Positions 22,045-33,419 are shown, counted from the stretch's first letter. The stretch: DNA of 35,888 bases from Conidiobolus incongruus B7586 (GCA_000697335.1 JNEM01009846.1:1-35888); one strand, 5' to 3'. A program made the numbers and translations. The notes: generated from the letters alone by a model not told the origin.

Positions 22045-22348
22045 TGACTAATATCATATTTTAATAAATTATTTTTCAATATTTTTTAGAAAATTAGATT
22101 ACATTTTAAATCTAGTATGTTTGTTTAATATTTGATATTTAAATATTTTTATTTTTTTCAACTATTTCATTATTGAATTTACCTTTTTTTGTAAAATTTT
22201 GGTTATAAAATTAACAATTTTGTTCAATATTCAAAATCTTTAATATTTAAATCCCATAATAATATTCAGAATAATTCTAATTTATAAACACCTACCTCCT
22301 GAATAATATAAAAAAATTAATGACATTTGAAATAATTCATTTATTTAA
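22045..22348. other. AT-rich spacer between MPP6 and the SDHAF3-like gene
   Basis: About 300 bp of A/T-dominated sequence. Nothing recognised. Confidence 0.5.
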
Positions 22349-22689
22349 ATGGCATCAAATAAATCCCAAATATTTTCATTATACAGAAAATTAACAAATT
22401 GATCAAACATATTTTACCACCAAAAGATAAAATTATTGGAAAAACATTAATCAATGAAGCATTTCATTTACATAAAGATTTAACAGATATAAATTTGATA
22501 AATCAACAAATTGAAAGTGGTATATCCATGCAATATATTGGTTTAATATAATTCATTTACCGCAATATTATAGGTTATAATACATTAAATTTTATTTACG
22601 AGACTAAGGATAACCCAAATGGCATCAGATTTAAAATATCAAAAACTATAGGAATTTTCAAACATCAACTTAAAATTGAATATAAGTAA
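22349..22689 (+). pseudogene. SDHAF3: SDHAF3/ACN9-like LYR protein gene, frameshifted
   Basis: SDHAF3 (yeast Acn9/Sdh7) is a mitochondrial LYR-motif factor for maturing the iron-sulfur subunit of succinate dehydrogenase. From ATG 22349 the frame reads MASNKSQIFSLYRKLTN, containing Leu-Tyr-Arg, then stops. One frame over, from about 22401, it continues LIKHILPPKDKIIGK and EAFHLHKDLTDINLI, matching the family order LYR, LPP, EF-x-x-HK. A candidate intron (22520-22573, GT to TAG) leads to a weaker tail ending at 22689 (YETKDNPNGIRF ... TAA). A single base missing in the AAATTG run near 22397-22401 would explain the break. The conserved Trp of the FxxxW segment is not seen, which suggests true decay rather than only a sequencing error. 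Family call moderate; status uncertain. Confidence 0.6.
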
Positions 22690-23258
22690 TCTGTTTTTAG
22701 ACTTTTAGCATTAATATGCACTAATATGAGATATATTTAGGTGTTATATGTATTATATAAAATCAAACTCACTTTCCAAAAAAAAATTTGGGATATTAAA
22801 ATTGACCAATATATACAAATACTTGAGTAATTTAATGAAAAATACAATTTAGCTTTAATTTGAAATAAATTTGTTAAATACAGTGATAACACCCTATAGA
22901 TTGTGTTTATATTATATACAACTTTCTATCAAAGGGAGTTACAATCCACAAACCTAGTAAATGTTTATAAATTTTATTTTAGAAGTATATATAATAAAAA
23001 AGTTGAAGGAATATTACGATTTTATTAGTATTTGGTACATAAATTTACTCTCATATATAAGCCACCATTTTATAATCCAAATATATTTTTAACATATTAT
23101 CGCTTTAATGTCAATTATATTCAGTTGGATTTAATTGGAATCATTTAAACAATAAATAATGTGAACTTAATAGGAACAACATATATAGTTTATGTATATT
23201 GGTTATAATCAAATCAGTTATACTCACTCAAAAATAAATACTTATAGCTTAAATTTAT
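22690..23258. other. AT-rich region between SDHAF3-like and SPF1 genes
   Basis: About 570 bp, AT-rich, between convergent genes. No open frame, RNA gene or repeat was recognised. Confidence 0.5.
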
Positions 23259-26200
23259 TTAACTAGATTTTTTGTCATTATGCCTAGTTAATGGTTTTCT
23301 TCTACGTGTAATTGGGTGTGGTTGATTATTTCCAAATAATTGCTTGAATGCAATTTCTACGAGGTAGGCCATACCAAAATCAAAAATCAAACCTCCAATT
23401 AATTTAAGTTGGAACTAATAAATTTAATTAATAACTAAATTATTAAATAAGATATATAATAGCTTACCTCTCCTGGTAAAGGGGCCAATTGGAAGAATGC
23501 ATTCAATTCTGGGATAAATTCGGTAGCACAAGCTAAGGCAACACCAGCACAACCAGTTAATCCGTAGAAAAGAGCAGTATTTTCTCTCATACTTTCTCTC
23601 CAGGGGCGTCCCTATATTAATCAGTTAAAACAATTGAAATTAAACATTGATGGCAGTTCAACTCACTTGATAGTTCACGGCAAAAGTAGAAACTTGTAAG
23701 GTCAAAGAAATGATGAATACGGCACTATTTAAAATAGTAGGTTCATATTGCCCGTCCAAATCAACTGGCTTTTGTCTAAGTAATTTATATTAGTAATCAT
23801 TCTTCTAAATTATAATTGAATGAATCCTTACACTTCATAGGTCTTGGCTTGAGAAACGATATAAATCAAAGATACAATATGGATAGCAAATTGTCCCAAA
23901 ACAGAGCCAATCAAATAAGGATTGAATATATTGGTTTGTGGTCGTTCTTTGGCTAAGGTTTCTAAAGGCTGTATTGCAACATTAATATTTTTTGAAAATC
24001 CTCATATGATAATATATACCTTAGCTTTAGAAATACACATGAAGCAGATAGCGAGTAAAAATCCAGTCAAAGTAGCTTGACTAAATAGAAAAATTAATCA
24101 GTTATTTTTATAGGTAGGTTTCATATAACACTTACTAGTCACCATATTTAATACCATCCAGGTAGAGGACACTGAGAGAGTAAGCAGAGATTAAACAGTT
24201 CAAGGCCAAAATCTTGTACATTTGAATGGTAGCAACCAAAGTACAACGCCCCAATCGAATAATGCTGCAGACTAGATAATTTTAATATAAGTGACTGAAG
24301 CGATGATTAGATTATATAGTATAATTTACCTGATTTAATAGTAGCTAATTTGGAAGTGAAGGGAGAGGCAACAGAAGCATCACCAAATTTAATAACAGGG
24401 ACTTCATCATCCAATTCTTCCAAGAGTTGAGTTGACATACTAAGGGCATCAACTTGAGGAACAGGGCGACCATTGGCGGTGGTAGCGGGTTGGTTAGTGG
24501 GCAATCCAAGAGCTTGAGCAAGCATAGGCGGAGGAGGTGGAGGGGGCATATTGAAGCGTTGAGCCATTTGTTTTTGTTGTTCATAGAGCTTGGTCAATCT
24601 TTCAATGCGAGTCTTATAGGCGATCTTTTCCAAATCTTCAACAGTTGCATCTAATAAAGCAATGCCAACGTGGGCTTGTTTCAAAGCACCTACATCATTG
24701 GTACCGTCACCGCACATTAGAGTTGTAAGTCCAGCATGTTTCAACTCAGAAAGAATGTATTCCTTTTGTGAAGGAGAAACACGAGCATATACCCATGTAT
24801 AATTCAAGAGTTGCTTGAACAAATCAGAGTTTTCTAAGATCTTGATAGCAGGCCCAGTTAAACAGAAATCATGCTTGTCGAGAAGAGCTTGATCCATTTG
24901 ATTAGTGGTGCTTGCATCAACCTCAATAGAGATATTTTCATCAACAGATTTGAGAGTGAGGATATATTCATTATCAGGCTTAGCATCAATGATCAAAACT
25001 TCACGGTCAGTAATTTCGACTTCTTGGGCAACATGACAAGCAGTTAAAGCATTATCACCAGTGATCATAATAACACGATGGCTAGATTCATTAAGCATTT
25101 TGATGGCTTCTTTAGAGTCGGGTTTAAGAGGGTTATGGAAAATTAAAAAACCACAGAAAGTAAGACCAGACTCAGCATCTTCTCTAGGTAGCTTTTCGAT
25201 CAAGTTAGGGTTGGGTAAGTTAATGCTTTTAGCTGCCAATGAAATAACACGATTGCCCCTTCTACTGAAATACTTGTAAGCATCTTCATAACCTTGTGGA
25301 ACACTTGTTAACATAGTTTGGATGGTTTCAGGAGCACCTTTGACAGCAATAAAGTATTGATCTTTAGGAGAATTGAAAATCTTGGAGATTGTTGACATTC
25401 TCTTCAAAGCTGAGGAAAATTGGAAACGTCTCAAGATCTTAATATTATCACTTCCGTTTGATGAAAATACAGTGTCATTTTCGAATTTCCAGCCGATAGC
25501 TTCCAAAGTAGCTTTTTCCATTGGATCACCAACAATACCACCTTCAGCAATGAAAGCTAAAGCATGAGCAGCAGCCAATACATTTTCTGTAACTCTGGGG
25601 GACTCCTTAGGGTCAATCAGTTCCTTCAAATTATTCTTGTTAACACCAGCAATACCCTCAACGACTAGATTTTCACTAGTCAAGGTACCAGTTTTATCAA
25701 AGCAGCAAATATCGACTTTTCCAGCAAATGGGATACGGAAAGGTTCTGTACAGTAAATGTACTCTTTGGCTAAAGCTACTAAGGAGTTATTTACAGCCAA
25801 TGAAAGCTCCATGGGAAGTTCAGGAGGAACGACAGATGTAATAATCAAAATACAGTCCAAAACCAACTTGTAGCGAGATCTGAGGTTGTTCTTAGTACCT
25901 TCAATCCATACGTAAGCAGAAGCAGCAATGGCGAAGATTAGTAAGAATAAAATAAATAAAAGAGCTTCCAAATTGTTAGCAGATACTCTTTCAGTACTGT
26001 AAACCATGGTACGAACCAATTCACCCTACAATTTCAATAAATACAAATTTAAAATTGATTTTTAAAAAAATAATTTACTTGAGAAGTACCGAAACCAGTC
26101 TTGAGAACATAACCAATAGATCCACCATCGGGAGCTATTTCGACGAATAATTAGATTTATGAGAATTAGAATAAATAATAGATTCTGATTACCATTGAAG

Positions 26201-27638
26201 GGGCAAGATTCAGTATTAGTAACTTGAAGAACTTTAGTACCACCGTGGAGAGTGTGATTTTTATCAACACCATTCAAATCTAATTCATCTTGACCTTCAC
26301 GCAATCTTATAGATTCTTTCAAGAGGGGAGTACTTTCACCAGAAAGCATGGCTTCATTGACAATACAGTTACCAGATAAAATGAGAACGTCACAAGGAAC
26401 TGCAGATTCTTCACCAGATCGGACTATTGGTATATGTACATATATAAATATATGAAATAATTTTTAAAGTTAATAATAAATTACCAATTGAAATGAGATC
26501 TCCAGGTACTAAATGATCAGTTTTAACTAATTTCCATTCACTAGATCTTAAGACATAAATATCGAAAGGTTTCTGTGATAAAGAACGGAATTCAGTAAGA
26601 GTTCTAACTCTCTAAAATTTTAAAATTTATCAATATTTTTGATAATACAAATAAAATCAGAATTAAATACCTGATAAACGACAGTAGATTCAAAAGCAAC
26701 CAACATAAACAAGGTAAATATAGAATAGTACCAGTATTCATCCAAACACCATAAACCAACACAGAAAATTTGGAAAACGAAGAATGGAGCAACGGCGTGT
26801 TCTTTAAATAATTCTTGGAATGAAGGTACAGGAATATCAAAGCTAAAGTCAAAATTTGATATTGTTAGTTATTTATGAATTTTTAACAGTTATCAAATAT
26901 ACTTACGTATTTAAACTGTATTTCAAAGTCAATTGATTAACTTGCTCTTCATTTAAACCTTTGTGATTTTGGAATTCTGATAAAATACCACCAAAGTCAC
27001 AAGGATATGATAAAGGTTCAAATATTTTCCTATCAGCATTATAAATAAATTTTTGTTTTTGGAATAAAAATGATACTTCAGGTAATTTGTCATCTTTGTT
27101 GAGCTAAATTTTAACTTCATTAAATCTGATGCTGTACTATTGATATGAATGTATCTACCTTGGTTTGAACCAATTTACAAAAATCACCATTTCCGTTGTG
27201 AGGTTTGGGAATGACTTTAATATATTCAGCAGTATAAGGATCATAAGTCTAAGATAACAAAAGATCAGTTAAATTAAATTGAATATTAATAACATTAATT
27301 AATTAAAAACTTGCCTTAGAGAATTTAACAAAACCTTTAATATTCAAATTCCAAAAACAACTTAACCAAGTTAAAATATTTAAAGTAACAAGGGATCCCA
27401 AAGTAATGTAAAAATATTCGATATATTTGAAATAAGTATCAAAATCTAAATAGGCTAATACCAAAACGAAAGTATACAGAAATACGAAGGGATAACCGTA
27501 CAATCGCTTGGTCATAGGTTTTAAATTATATAAAGCCACGGACTTGATGGTCTTATAATCGACCAAACTAAAATTAATAATTATTAATCTGGAATGATGA
27601 ATACAATCTAGAAGTACTTACTCTTTCCGGTTACTCAT
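23259..27638 (-). CDS. SPF1: P5A-type ATPase Spf1/ATP13A1 (ER transmembrane helix dislocase)
   Basis: ER P5A ATPase that removes mis-inserted tail-anchored and mitochondrial signal helices from the ER membrane. Fifteen exons: 27638-27622, 27567-27315, 27248-27159, 27103-26907, 26842-26671, 26611-26485, 26423-26193, 26134-26079, 26025-24330, 24271-24136, 24080-24020, 23968-23832, 23775-23667, 23611-23468 and 23414-23259; 1193 residues, the usual size. Two N-terminal helices typical of P5A lie in exon 2. The actuator loop has MLSGESTPL. The P5A-specific PPELPMEL begins at residue 448, and the phosphorylated aspartate is Asp491 in [17 protein letters not shown] and [20 protein letters not shown] complete the P domain. 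A run of seven prolines sits in the cytosolic stretch before the last membrane helices. The first exon is 17 nt and intron 2 is a GC-AG intron. The C terminus is basic, without KKXX. Confidence 0.97.
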
Positions 27639-28043
27639 TTTAATAACTTGAATAATTTATTATAATTATTTTTAAATTAATATTAAATTAATATATATTT
27701 CAAAAAAAATATTTTAATATAATATTATTAAATAAAAAGAAGTAAAGAGCAAAATAATAATGGGTGAATGTTTTGATATTTATATATTTGATACTTTTTG
27801 AGTTTCTCAATCCATTCCTTATTTTTAGATATAATGTGACTAATTTTGTCAATTAAGTTGGAAATTTTGTATTGTTCATATTGGAGATGGATATTTTTAG
27901 GATATATTATCTTTTGTAATTTATTAATTTGATATGGTAATTAGCTATTTAGATATATATCAATATGTAAAAATGTAGTACATAATATATAATAACTACT
28001 TAATCATTATATGTAAGATCTTGAAATTTACTTTAATTCAATT
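27639..28043. other. AT-rich SPF1 upstream region
   Basis: About 400 bp upstream of the SPF1 ATG, A/T-dominated, presumably holding its promoter. No clear element was recognised. Confidence 0.45.
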
Positions 28044-28433
28044 TCAAAAAGTGAATTGATAGATCATAAGATTTATTACGAGTTCATCATTCGATCCACT
28101 AACTATATCGAGTGATAATCTATCAACTTTGATTTTAGATCTTCCTCCTCGATTTGATTCAATATCAAAAATATAACTAGGTCTATCATCCAATACAAAT
28201 TTGCTAAAAATTCTTTTGAAATATCTCTCAGGCGTTTCTATTGAAAATATTCTATCTTCCACGAAAATAATCAATGGACAAATTATTTGGAGGTGAAGAT
28301 TTAGGTCTCTATTTCATTCAATGGGCAGAATCAGGGCATTAGAATTAGATGCGATTGCTATTAATTGATATCCAAATTCTATATTAATAGTATTATAAAT
28401 TCCTTTTGGTAGTTTTGTATTCACAACACTTAC
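28044..28433 (-). pseudogene. Unidentified gene fragment with an interrupting stop
   Basis: A minus-strand frame runs about 130 codons with one internal TGA. The upstream part reads TKLPKGIYNTINIEFGYQLI. The downstream part has VEDRIFSIETPERYFKRIF, FVLDDRPSYIFDIES and KIKVDRLSLDIVSGSNDE, then a TGA. The alternation of hydrophobic and polar residues looks like a beta-rich protein, and base composition is coding-like compared with the flanks. Because real genes here use TGA as stop, the internal TGA points to a broken gene or a short 3' remnant. Family not recognised. Further coding-like debris lies at 30130-30430 on the same strand and may or may not be related. Confidence 0.4.
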
Positions 28434-28459
28434 AACCAAACTTGTTCATAATTTATCAA

Positions 28460-28600
28460 ATTTGATCTCCCTTGTCCAAATCATTTATTGAGCTCAGAGA
28501 CCCCAAGGGGATAAACACCAACCCCAATCCTGAAAGGCTGGCTTGGTTGACTGTTTATTAGTAAAGGAGTATATTTCTGGTAGTACTGAGGTCTTGAGCA
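28460..28600 (+). repeat. Copy B of a divergent dispersed sequence (see 443-608)
   Basis: An unusually GC-containing island in AT-rich DNA. From AAATTTGATC at 28458 onwards it aligns almost without gaps to the minus strand of 443-590, over roughly 130 bp and by eye about 60-70% identity in the core. The shared conceptual residues include TPIL..WL.., SKG and the terminal F. Copy A keeps an open frame there, whereas copy B is interrupted. The block CCCCAAGGGG is a local palindrome. It is likely a remnant of the same gene family or an old repeat. Confidence 0.55.
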
Positions 28601-30129
28601 AACTTTACACAATTTTAATGAAATTTGCAAGCCTTACTTAATCAAAGTTATATATTCAGATATCAATAATAATCACATATTTGGTTTATATGATGCTTGT
28701 CACAGATAATTACCTTGTGCCAAAAGTGTTCTTTTGTTTTGTTGAGTCAAATTTTTTAGATATGTACTGAAATTATGTTAGCAATGCTCTTATTCTTTTA
28801 CTCCAAATATAACATTTAACTTTTTTTCATCCCTTTAGTTTTAAATTCAAGAAACAAAAAATATATTATTATTCAATAACCAATTTTTATAGGTTTATAT
28901 ACATATATATCTTTTTTATACTGTTTTTAATCTTAATATTTATTATTTTCACTGTCTTTCTCGCCTTGTGAATTTTATATAGCAGATTTATTTTTAAAAT
29001 CATTTGTCTTGTAAATTTATGAGTATAATAAATATTATAAATTCTATAAATATCTTTATTTCTATATTAAATAATGAAAATCAAAAAAAGAATAACTTAT
29101 TGTAAAGATCTATATGCTAAAACTAACGGGTAAGATCCCTTTTCAATTGAATTTTACTTGGAAATTTAACTATCATTTCAAATATCTAGTGGTATGAAAA
29201 TAAAAAAATTATATTAACCACGCTTTTCCTTTGAAAACAATTGCTATATTTAAACTTTTGTAACAATAGTTTCGCTGTATAAATTACATTATTAAAATAG
29301 AAAAATAAAAACTACCTTTATTATATTTTGTTAAATGAATAACAATTAATTCAAGTATTTTATATTTTAAAATTGATTTTGCTATATAGCAAAATTAAAA
29401 TTGCATACTTCTAAAGAATCATTCGCGTTTTTATCTTTCACATCATAGCATAAGGAGTTTCTGATTACGATTTGCTTTGTATGTAAAATGATTCTTCAAT
29501 AAATATTCAACTTTGATTTCTTTTTTAGTATAGAAGTGTCATTATTTGTTACTTTATTATACCATTAATTTTAAAGTTACCTTGCTATTTTAAATTTTTA
29601 ATGTTTTTTTAACTTGAAATTTTGAATATTACTTTCATATTTTTTTAATATTTTTATATTTCTCATTTTAGGTTATATATTTTTTCATTTTTTGTCACAT
29701 AAAAATTACAAACTGTAAAAAGATTATTAAAATTATTTTTATTAAATTATAATTACCAGAATTTCAATTAACAACTATAGGTGCTGTGTTGGTATTGGAT
29801 AATAAATTTAAAAAGCAATATTTTTAATAATACATATTGCTTTTGTTAATGGTAATAAATTTAAGATTAATTGTATTATATAATTTTTCTTATTAAACTC
29901 AGAAGCTACAATAATTATAATTAAACCTTGATCTAATATCCAATGTGATATTATATAAAAAACTTGTAAAGTTGTTAAACCTGATATTTCAAGTTCTATA
30001 TTGGTTTTTGAAGAAATGTTTATATAGCATATTTTTTTAAGTTAGATGCTATTTTTCGTTTAATTAAAAATTTATTAGATATTAAAGATTACATAAAACT
30101 TTGAATCTACTTGGAGTTCATATGGATCT
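28601..30129. other. AT-rich region with no recognisable gene
   Basis: About 1.5 kb, A/T-dominated with scattered less AT-rich spots (about 28680-28770 and 29400-29490). I could not read a continuing protein family or RNA gene in it. Confidence 0.45.
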
Positions 30130-30430
30130 ACTTTTCTAGCCTTATCCTAACATCTAATATTATTCGATGAAATTCCAACTTGTTATTATATTTAGAAGAT
30201 AAATCATAGTCGGAATTGATTATATTTGACTAAAGATAACAATAGTTTTTTTAATGTTCTGTTGTTTAAAACTAAATAGTATTATATAATAATATCCAAG
30301 TATCTGTGCCGGAAGTGATAGTTTTTCTAGACCTTGATTAAATATTCATAGGCGTGCTCAGGACTAATGGATATTCCAGGCAAGGCCATTACAGAGATTA
30401 ATAAAATTAACTTAAGCCAGACATATTAAT
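30130..30430 (-). pseudogene. Coding-like debris with a signal-peptide-like start
   Basis: On the minus strand near 30430-30345 a frame reads LILLISVMALPGISISPEHA then YEYLIK before a stop, which resembles a secretory signal peptide and mature start. No in-frame ATG precedes the hydrophobic core. Nearby at 30217-30131 another frame reads SDYDLSSKYNNKLEF then HRIILDVRIRLEK. Together these suggest the 5' part of a decayed secreted-protein gene. Family not recognised; the reading could be fortuitous. Confidence 0.25.
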
Positions 30431-31370
30431 ACGCAATAAATTTTAATGATTGATGCAGAAAGTTAAAATAGATATAAATGTGGTTTGAATACCTAGAAAA
30501 ATTTGACCAAGCATGATAATACATGATCTAATGGTAAAATTCTCATCAATTCATTATTTATATCAAACAGACCAATTTGAAATATCCAAACTATAATAGT
30601 TAATATCCTTGCAGGATATATAAACTCTCAGTATAGATTCTACAATAATTCGATCAGATTGAGTTCAAAAGTTATTTTCAATTCTAATGGGAATTGAAAG
30701 TTTAATACTACATACAATTCTTCAGATTCAATAGTATTGTCTATAAATATTAAAATCTAATGTACAAATATTTATCAATTATAAAAGCTTTTGATAGTCT
30801 TTAAAGACATTGAAATATAGTGTAATAAGTCAATATATTTTTATTATTTGAAAAACTTGAGGTGTTTTTGCCAATTACCATCACAATAATATTTCCAAAT
30901 CAAATATTCGAATCCATGATGTTCTTTGAGCTTAAATGATTATTATACAAATCTTAAAATTTTATCTAAAATATCAGCAAATATGGTATTTTTTTATTAT
31001 GGAAAAATTTAAATTTGAAATATCACAAAGAAATTATAGTGGTCATGATAAGGGTAGGATTTAGCATTGATGGTTAACTGAATAGATTTATTTCAATAGA
31101 ATTTTGAAATTATAATTTTACGTTGAAATGATCAGTAGTTTGATTAAAGAATTAGAAATAAAAATGAATAATCAACTTTGGTCTAATACTATATTATTTT
31201 TATAATTGAATACTTTTGATGAGTGTCATACTATACACGTGCATTTATTAAATTTTGATTATTATATTTTTATCAATTAATAATTTTAAATATATTGAAT
31301 ATCAATTTAAAGTTTATTCAATATATTAAAAATTAATTACTTAAGTTTGTTATATTAATATTAAATGAAA
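30431..31370. other. AT-rich intergenic region upstream of the proline-rich gene
   Basis: About 940 bp of AT-rich DNA without recognisable genes. Its 3' end should be the promoter of the proline-rich gene. Confidence 0.45.
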
Positions 31371-31378
31371 TATATAAA
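31371..31378 (+). promoter_or_regulatory. TATA-like box of the proline-rich secreted protein gene
   Basis: TATATAAA lies 70 bp upstream of the ATG. In DNA this AT-rich the match is weak evidence on its own, but the position is right. Confidence 0.3.
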
Positions 31379-31447
31379 CCATGATTGATTCGATACCAAA
31401 TAATCATAATAATTTAATATTTACTAATTTTTAATTTAATAATCGAT

Positions 31448-32191
31448 ATGAAATTCATTAATACTTCTATCACTTGCATCCTTGTCCAAGTATTGATTGG
31501 AGCTCCTGCTGAACCTTTTTTCAGCTCAACCTCTTTAACCTCCTTCAATCTTGACTTACCATTCGGATGTGGACCTGGTAGATTCGACTGTGCTCCCCCT
31601 TTGGTTTCTTATCCTCAACCTGTCCCTGAAGTCTCTGTACAACCATTACCTGTACCAGTGCCACAACCACAACCCCTGCCATGTCCTGAGGTTCAACCAG
31701 TGCCACAACCACAACCATTACCATGTCCTGAGGTTCAACCAGTGCCGCAACCACAACCACAACCCTTACCGTGTCCTGAGGTTCAACCAGTCCCACAACC
31801 ACAACCTGAGCCAATCCCACAACCACAACCATGCCCAGAACCACAGCCTCAGCCTATTCCTCAGCCACAGCCACAACCATGCCCAGAACCACAGCCTCAG
31901 CCTATTCCTCAGCCACAACCACAACCATGCCCAGAACCACAGCCTCAACCCATTCCTCAACCTATTCCTCAGCCAATCCCCCAGCCTATTCCTCAGCCTC
32001 AACCATGCCCTGAACAACAGCCTCAACCTATTCCTCAACCAATCCCCCAGCCTATTCCTCAACCTCAGCCATGCCCTGAACAACAGACACCCCAACCATT
32101 ACCTGTGCAAGTGCCTATGACGCCATGTCCCCATCATACATCTCAGGATCACAATACTCAAAACATCTCCATCAATCAAAACAACTATTAA
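31448..32191 (+). CDS. Secreted Pro/Gln/Cys repeat protein
   Basis: Single-exon gene, 247 residues. Residues 1-22 (MKFINTSITCILVQVLIGAP) form a signal peptide. A short non-repetitive segment with CGPGRFDCAPP follows. From about residue 75 the protein is a tandem array in which PCP recurs nine times: PCPEVQPVPQPQ three times, PCPEPQPQPIPQPQPQ three times, PCPEQQ twice, and PCPHH once. Spacers are Pro-Gln dipeptide runs, some expanded as IPQP units. The tail HNTQNISINQNNY is polar and lacks a GPI-anchor signal. It has the look of an extended, disulfide-linkable wall or spore-coat protein, but no family is recognised and function is inference. Base composition is much richer in C than any neighbour because of the repeats. 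Other-frame ORFs here are shadows of the repeat. Confidence 0.85.
   Translation: MKFINTSITCILVQVLIGAPAEPFFSSTSLTSFNLDLPFGCGPGRFDCAPPLVSYPQPVPEVSVQPLPVPVPQPQPLPCPEVQPVPQPQPLPCPEVQPVPQPQPQPLPCPEVQPVPQPQPEPIPQPQPCPEPQPQPIPQPQPQPCPEPQPQPIPQPQPQPCPEPQPQPIPQPIPQPIPQPIPQPQPCPEQQPQPIPQPIPQPIPQPQPCPEQQTPQPLPVQVPMTPCPHHTSQDHNTQNISINQNNY
31826..31975 (+). repeat. In-frame tandem repeat, about 48-bp period
   Basis: Nearly identical 48-bp units coding for PCPEPQPQPIPQPQPQ, followed by shorter units that add PIPQ. The near identity at synonymous sites implies recent slippage or unequal exchange. Confidence 0.8.
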
Positions 32192-32520
32192 CCCCTTTGA
32201 TTGATTTCTATTCTTCATAGTTTATTTTGGCAATAAAATGATTTATTAATGATTCATTAATCGTTTTACATGCATTTCAAAATTATTTAATAATTTATTA
32301 GTTTTTAAATATATAAAATGTGATAGGTATGTTATATAAGTAGTATAAAAATTCAAATTGAAAATCTGTAACCTTCAAATTCACAAACACTGAAACCATT
32401 GATCCCATAAATTATTTAATAACACTTACCTATGAAATAATATATTTAATTGTGACGCAATTCATAATCCTAAACAAATTAAAAATTCAATTTAACTGAA
32501 TAAATAACAATATTGAAAAA
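32192..32520. other. Spacer between the proline-rich gene and SDS22
   Basis: About 330 bp, AT-rich, between co-directional genes. No specific element was recognised. Confidence 0.5.
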
Positions 32521-33374
32521 ATGGAAAATATTACACCTATCGAAGATAACAACCTAGAACAAAAATTCCAAAACCCATTTGATGATTTTCCAAATGATAC
32601 AGAAGTAAATAAAAAAGGAATAAAAAATTTATAAAATTAAATTTAAAAAATTGAATAGGTATTAGAATTAGTTCATGCCAAATTAACCGATATGAAATTA
32701 TTAAATTTATCAAGATTTAAAAAATTACAAGTAAATAATTTTAATATTTTTATAGTAAGATTATTAAATAGTTTTTTTATGATATATAGATGTTAACTTT
32801 GAGACAAAATTTGATTCAACAAATTGAAGATTTAGAAAGTAATAAAGAATTAATAGAATTAGATTTATATGATAATCGAATTGAAAAGATTGAAAATTTA
32901 AATCATTTGGTGAATCTAACGTAATATATATATATATATTATCATATATATATATATTGGCATTCGGTTAATTATGTTTTTAGATCTTTAGATTTATCTT
33001 TCAACAAGATCAAACACATTGAAAATATTGATCAATTGGTGAATTTATCAGATCTATACTTTGTAAGTAATAAAATTTCTAAAATTCAAAATCTGAACAC
33101 CTTTATCAATATTACCAATTTGGAATTGGGAGCCAATCGTATCAGAGTAAATAATTTTAATACATTCATATATTATAATAATAATATTTTTTATAGAAAA
33201 TTGAAAATTTAGATCATTTAATTAATTTAGAAAAATTATGGCTGGGAAAGAATAAAATTGAAAAATTAGAAGTAAATTATTATTTATAATATAAATTTTT
33301 ATATTAATTTAAATTTTATTTAGAATTTACAACATTTGAAAAAGTTAAAGATATTAAGTATTCAAGTAAATTTT

Positions 33375-33419
<45 letters not shown>

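Noticed and set aside
22890-22960. Possible tRNA-like segment
   Set aside because: No consistent acceptor, anticodon and T-arm pairing could be drawn. I found no tRNA by eye anywhere in the window.
31545-32120. Alternative-frame and antisense ORFs over the proline-rich repeat
   Set aside because: Tandem repeats keep all frames open; only the frame with the signal peptide and Cys-Pro pattern makes biological sense.
33061-33066. GTAAGT in SDS22 as a 5' splice site
   Set aside because: Read as coding it continues the leucine-rich repeat (LYFVSNKISKIQNL) in frame, and no matching acceptor is needed.
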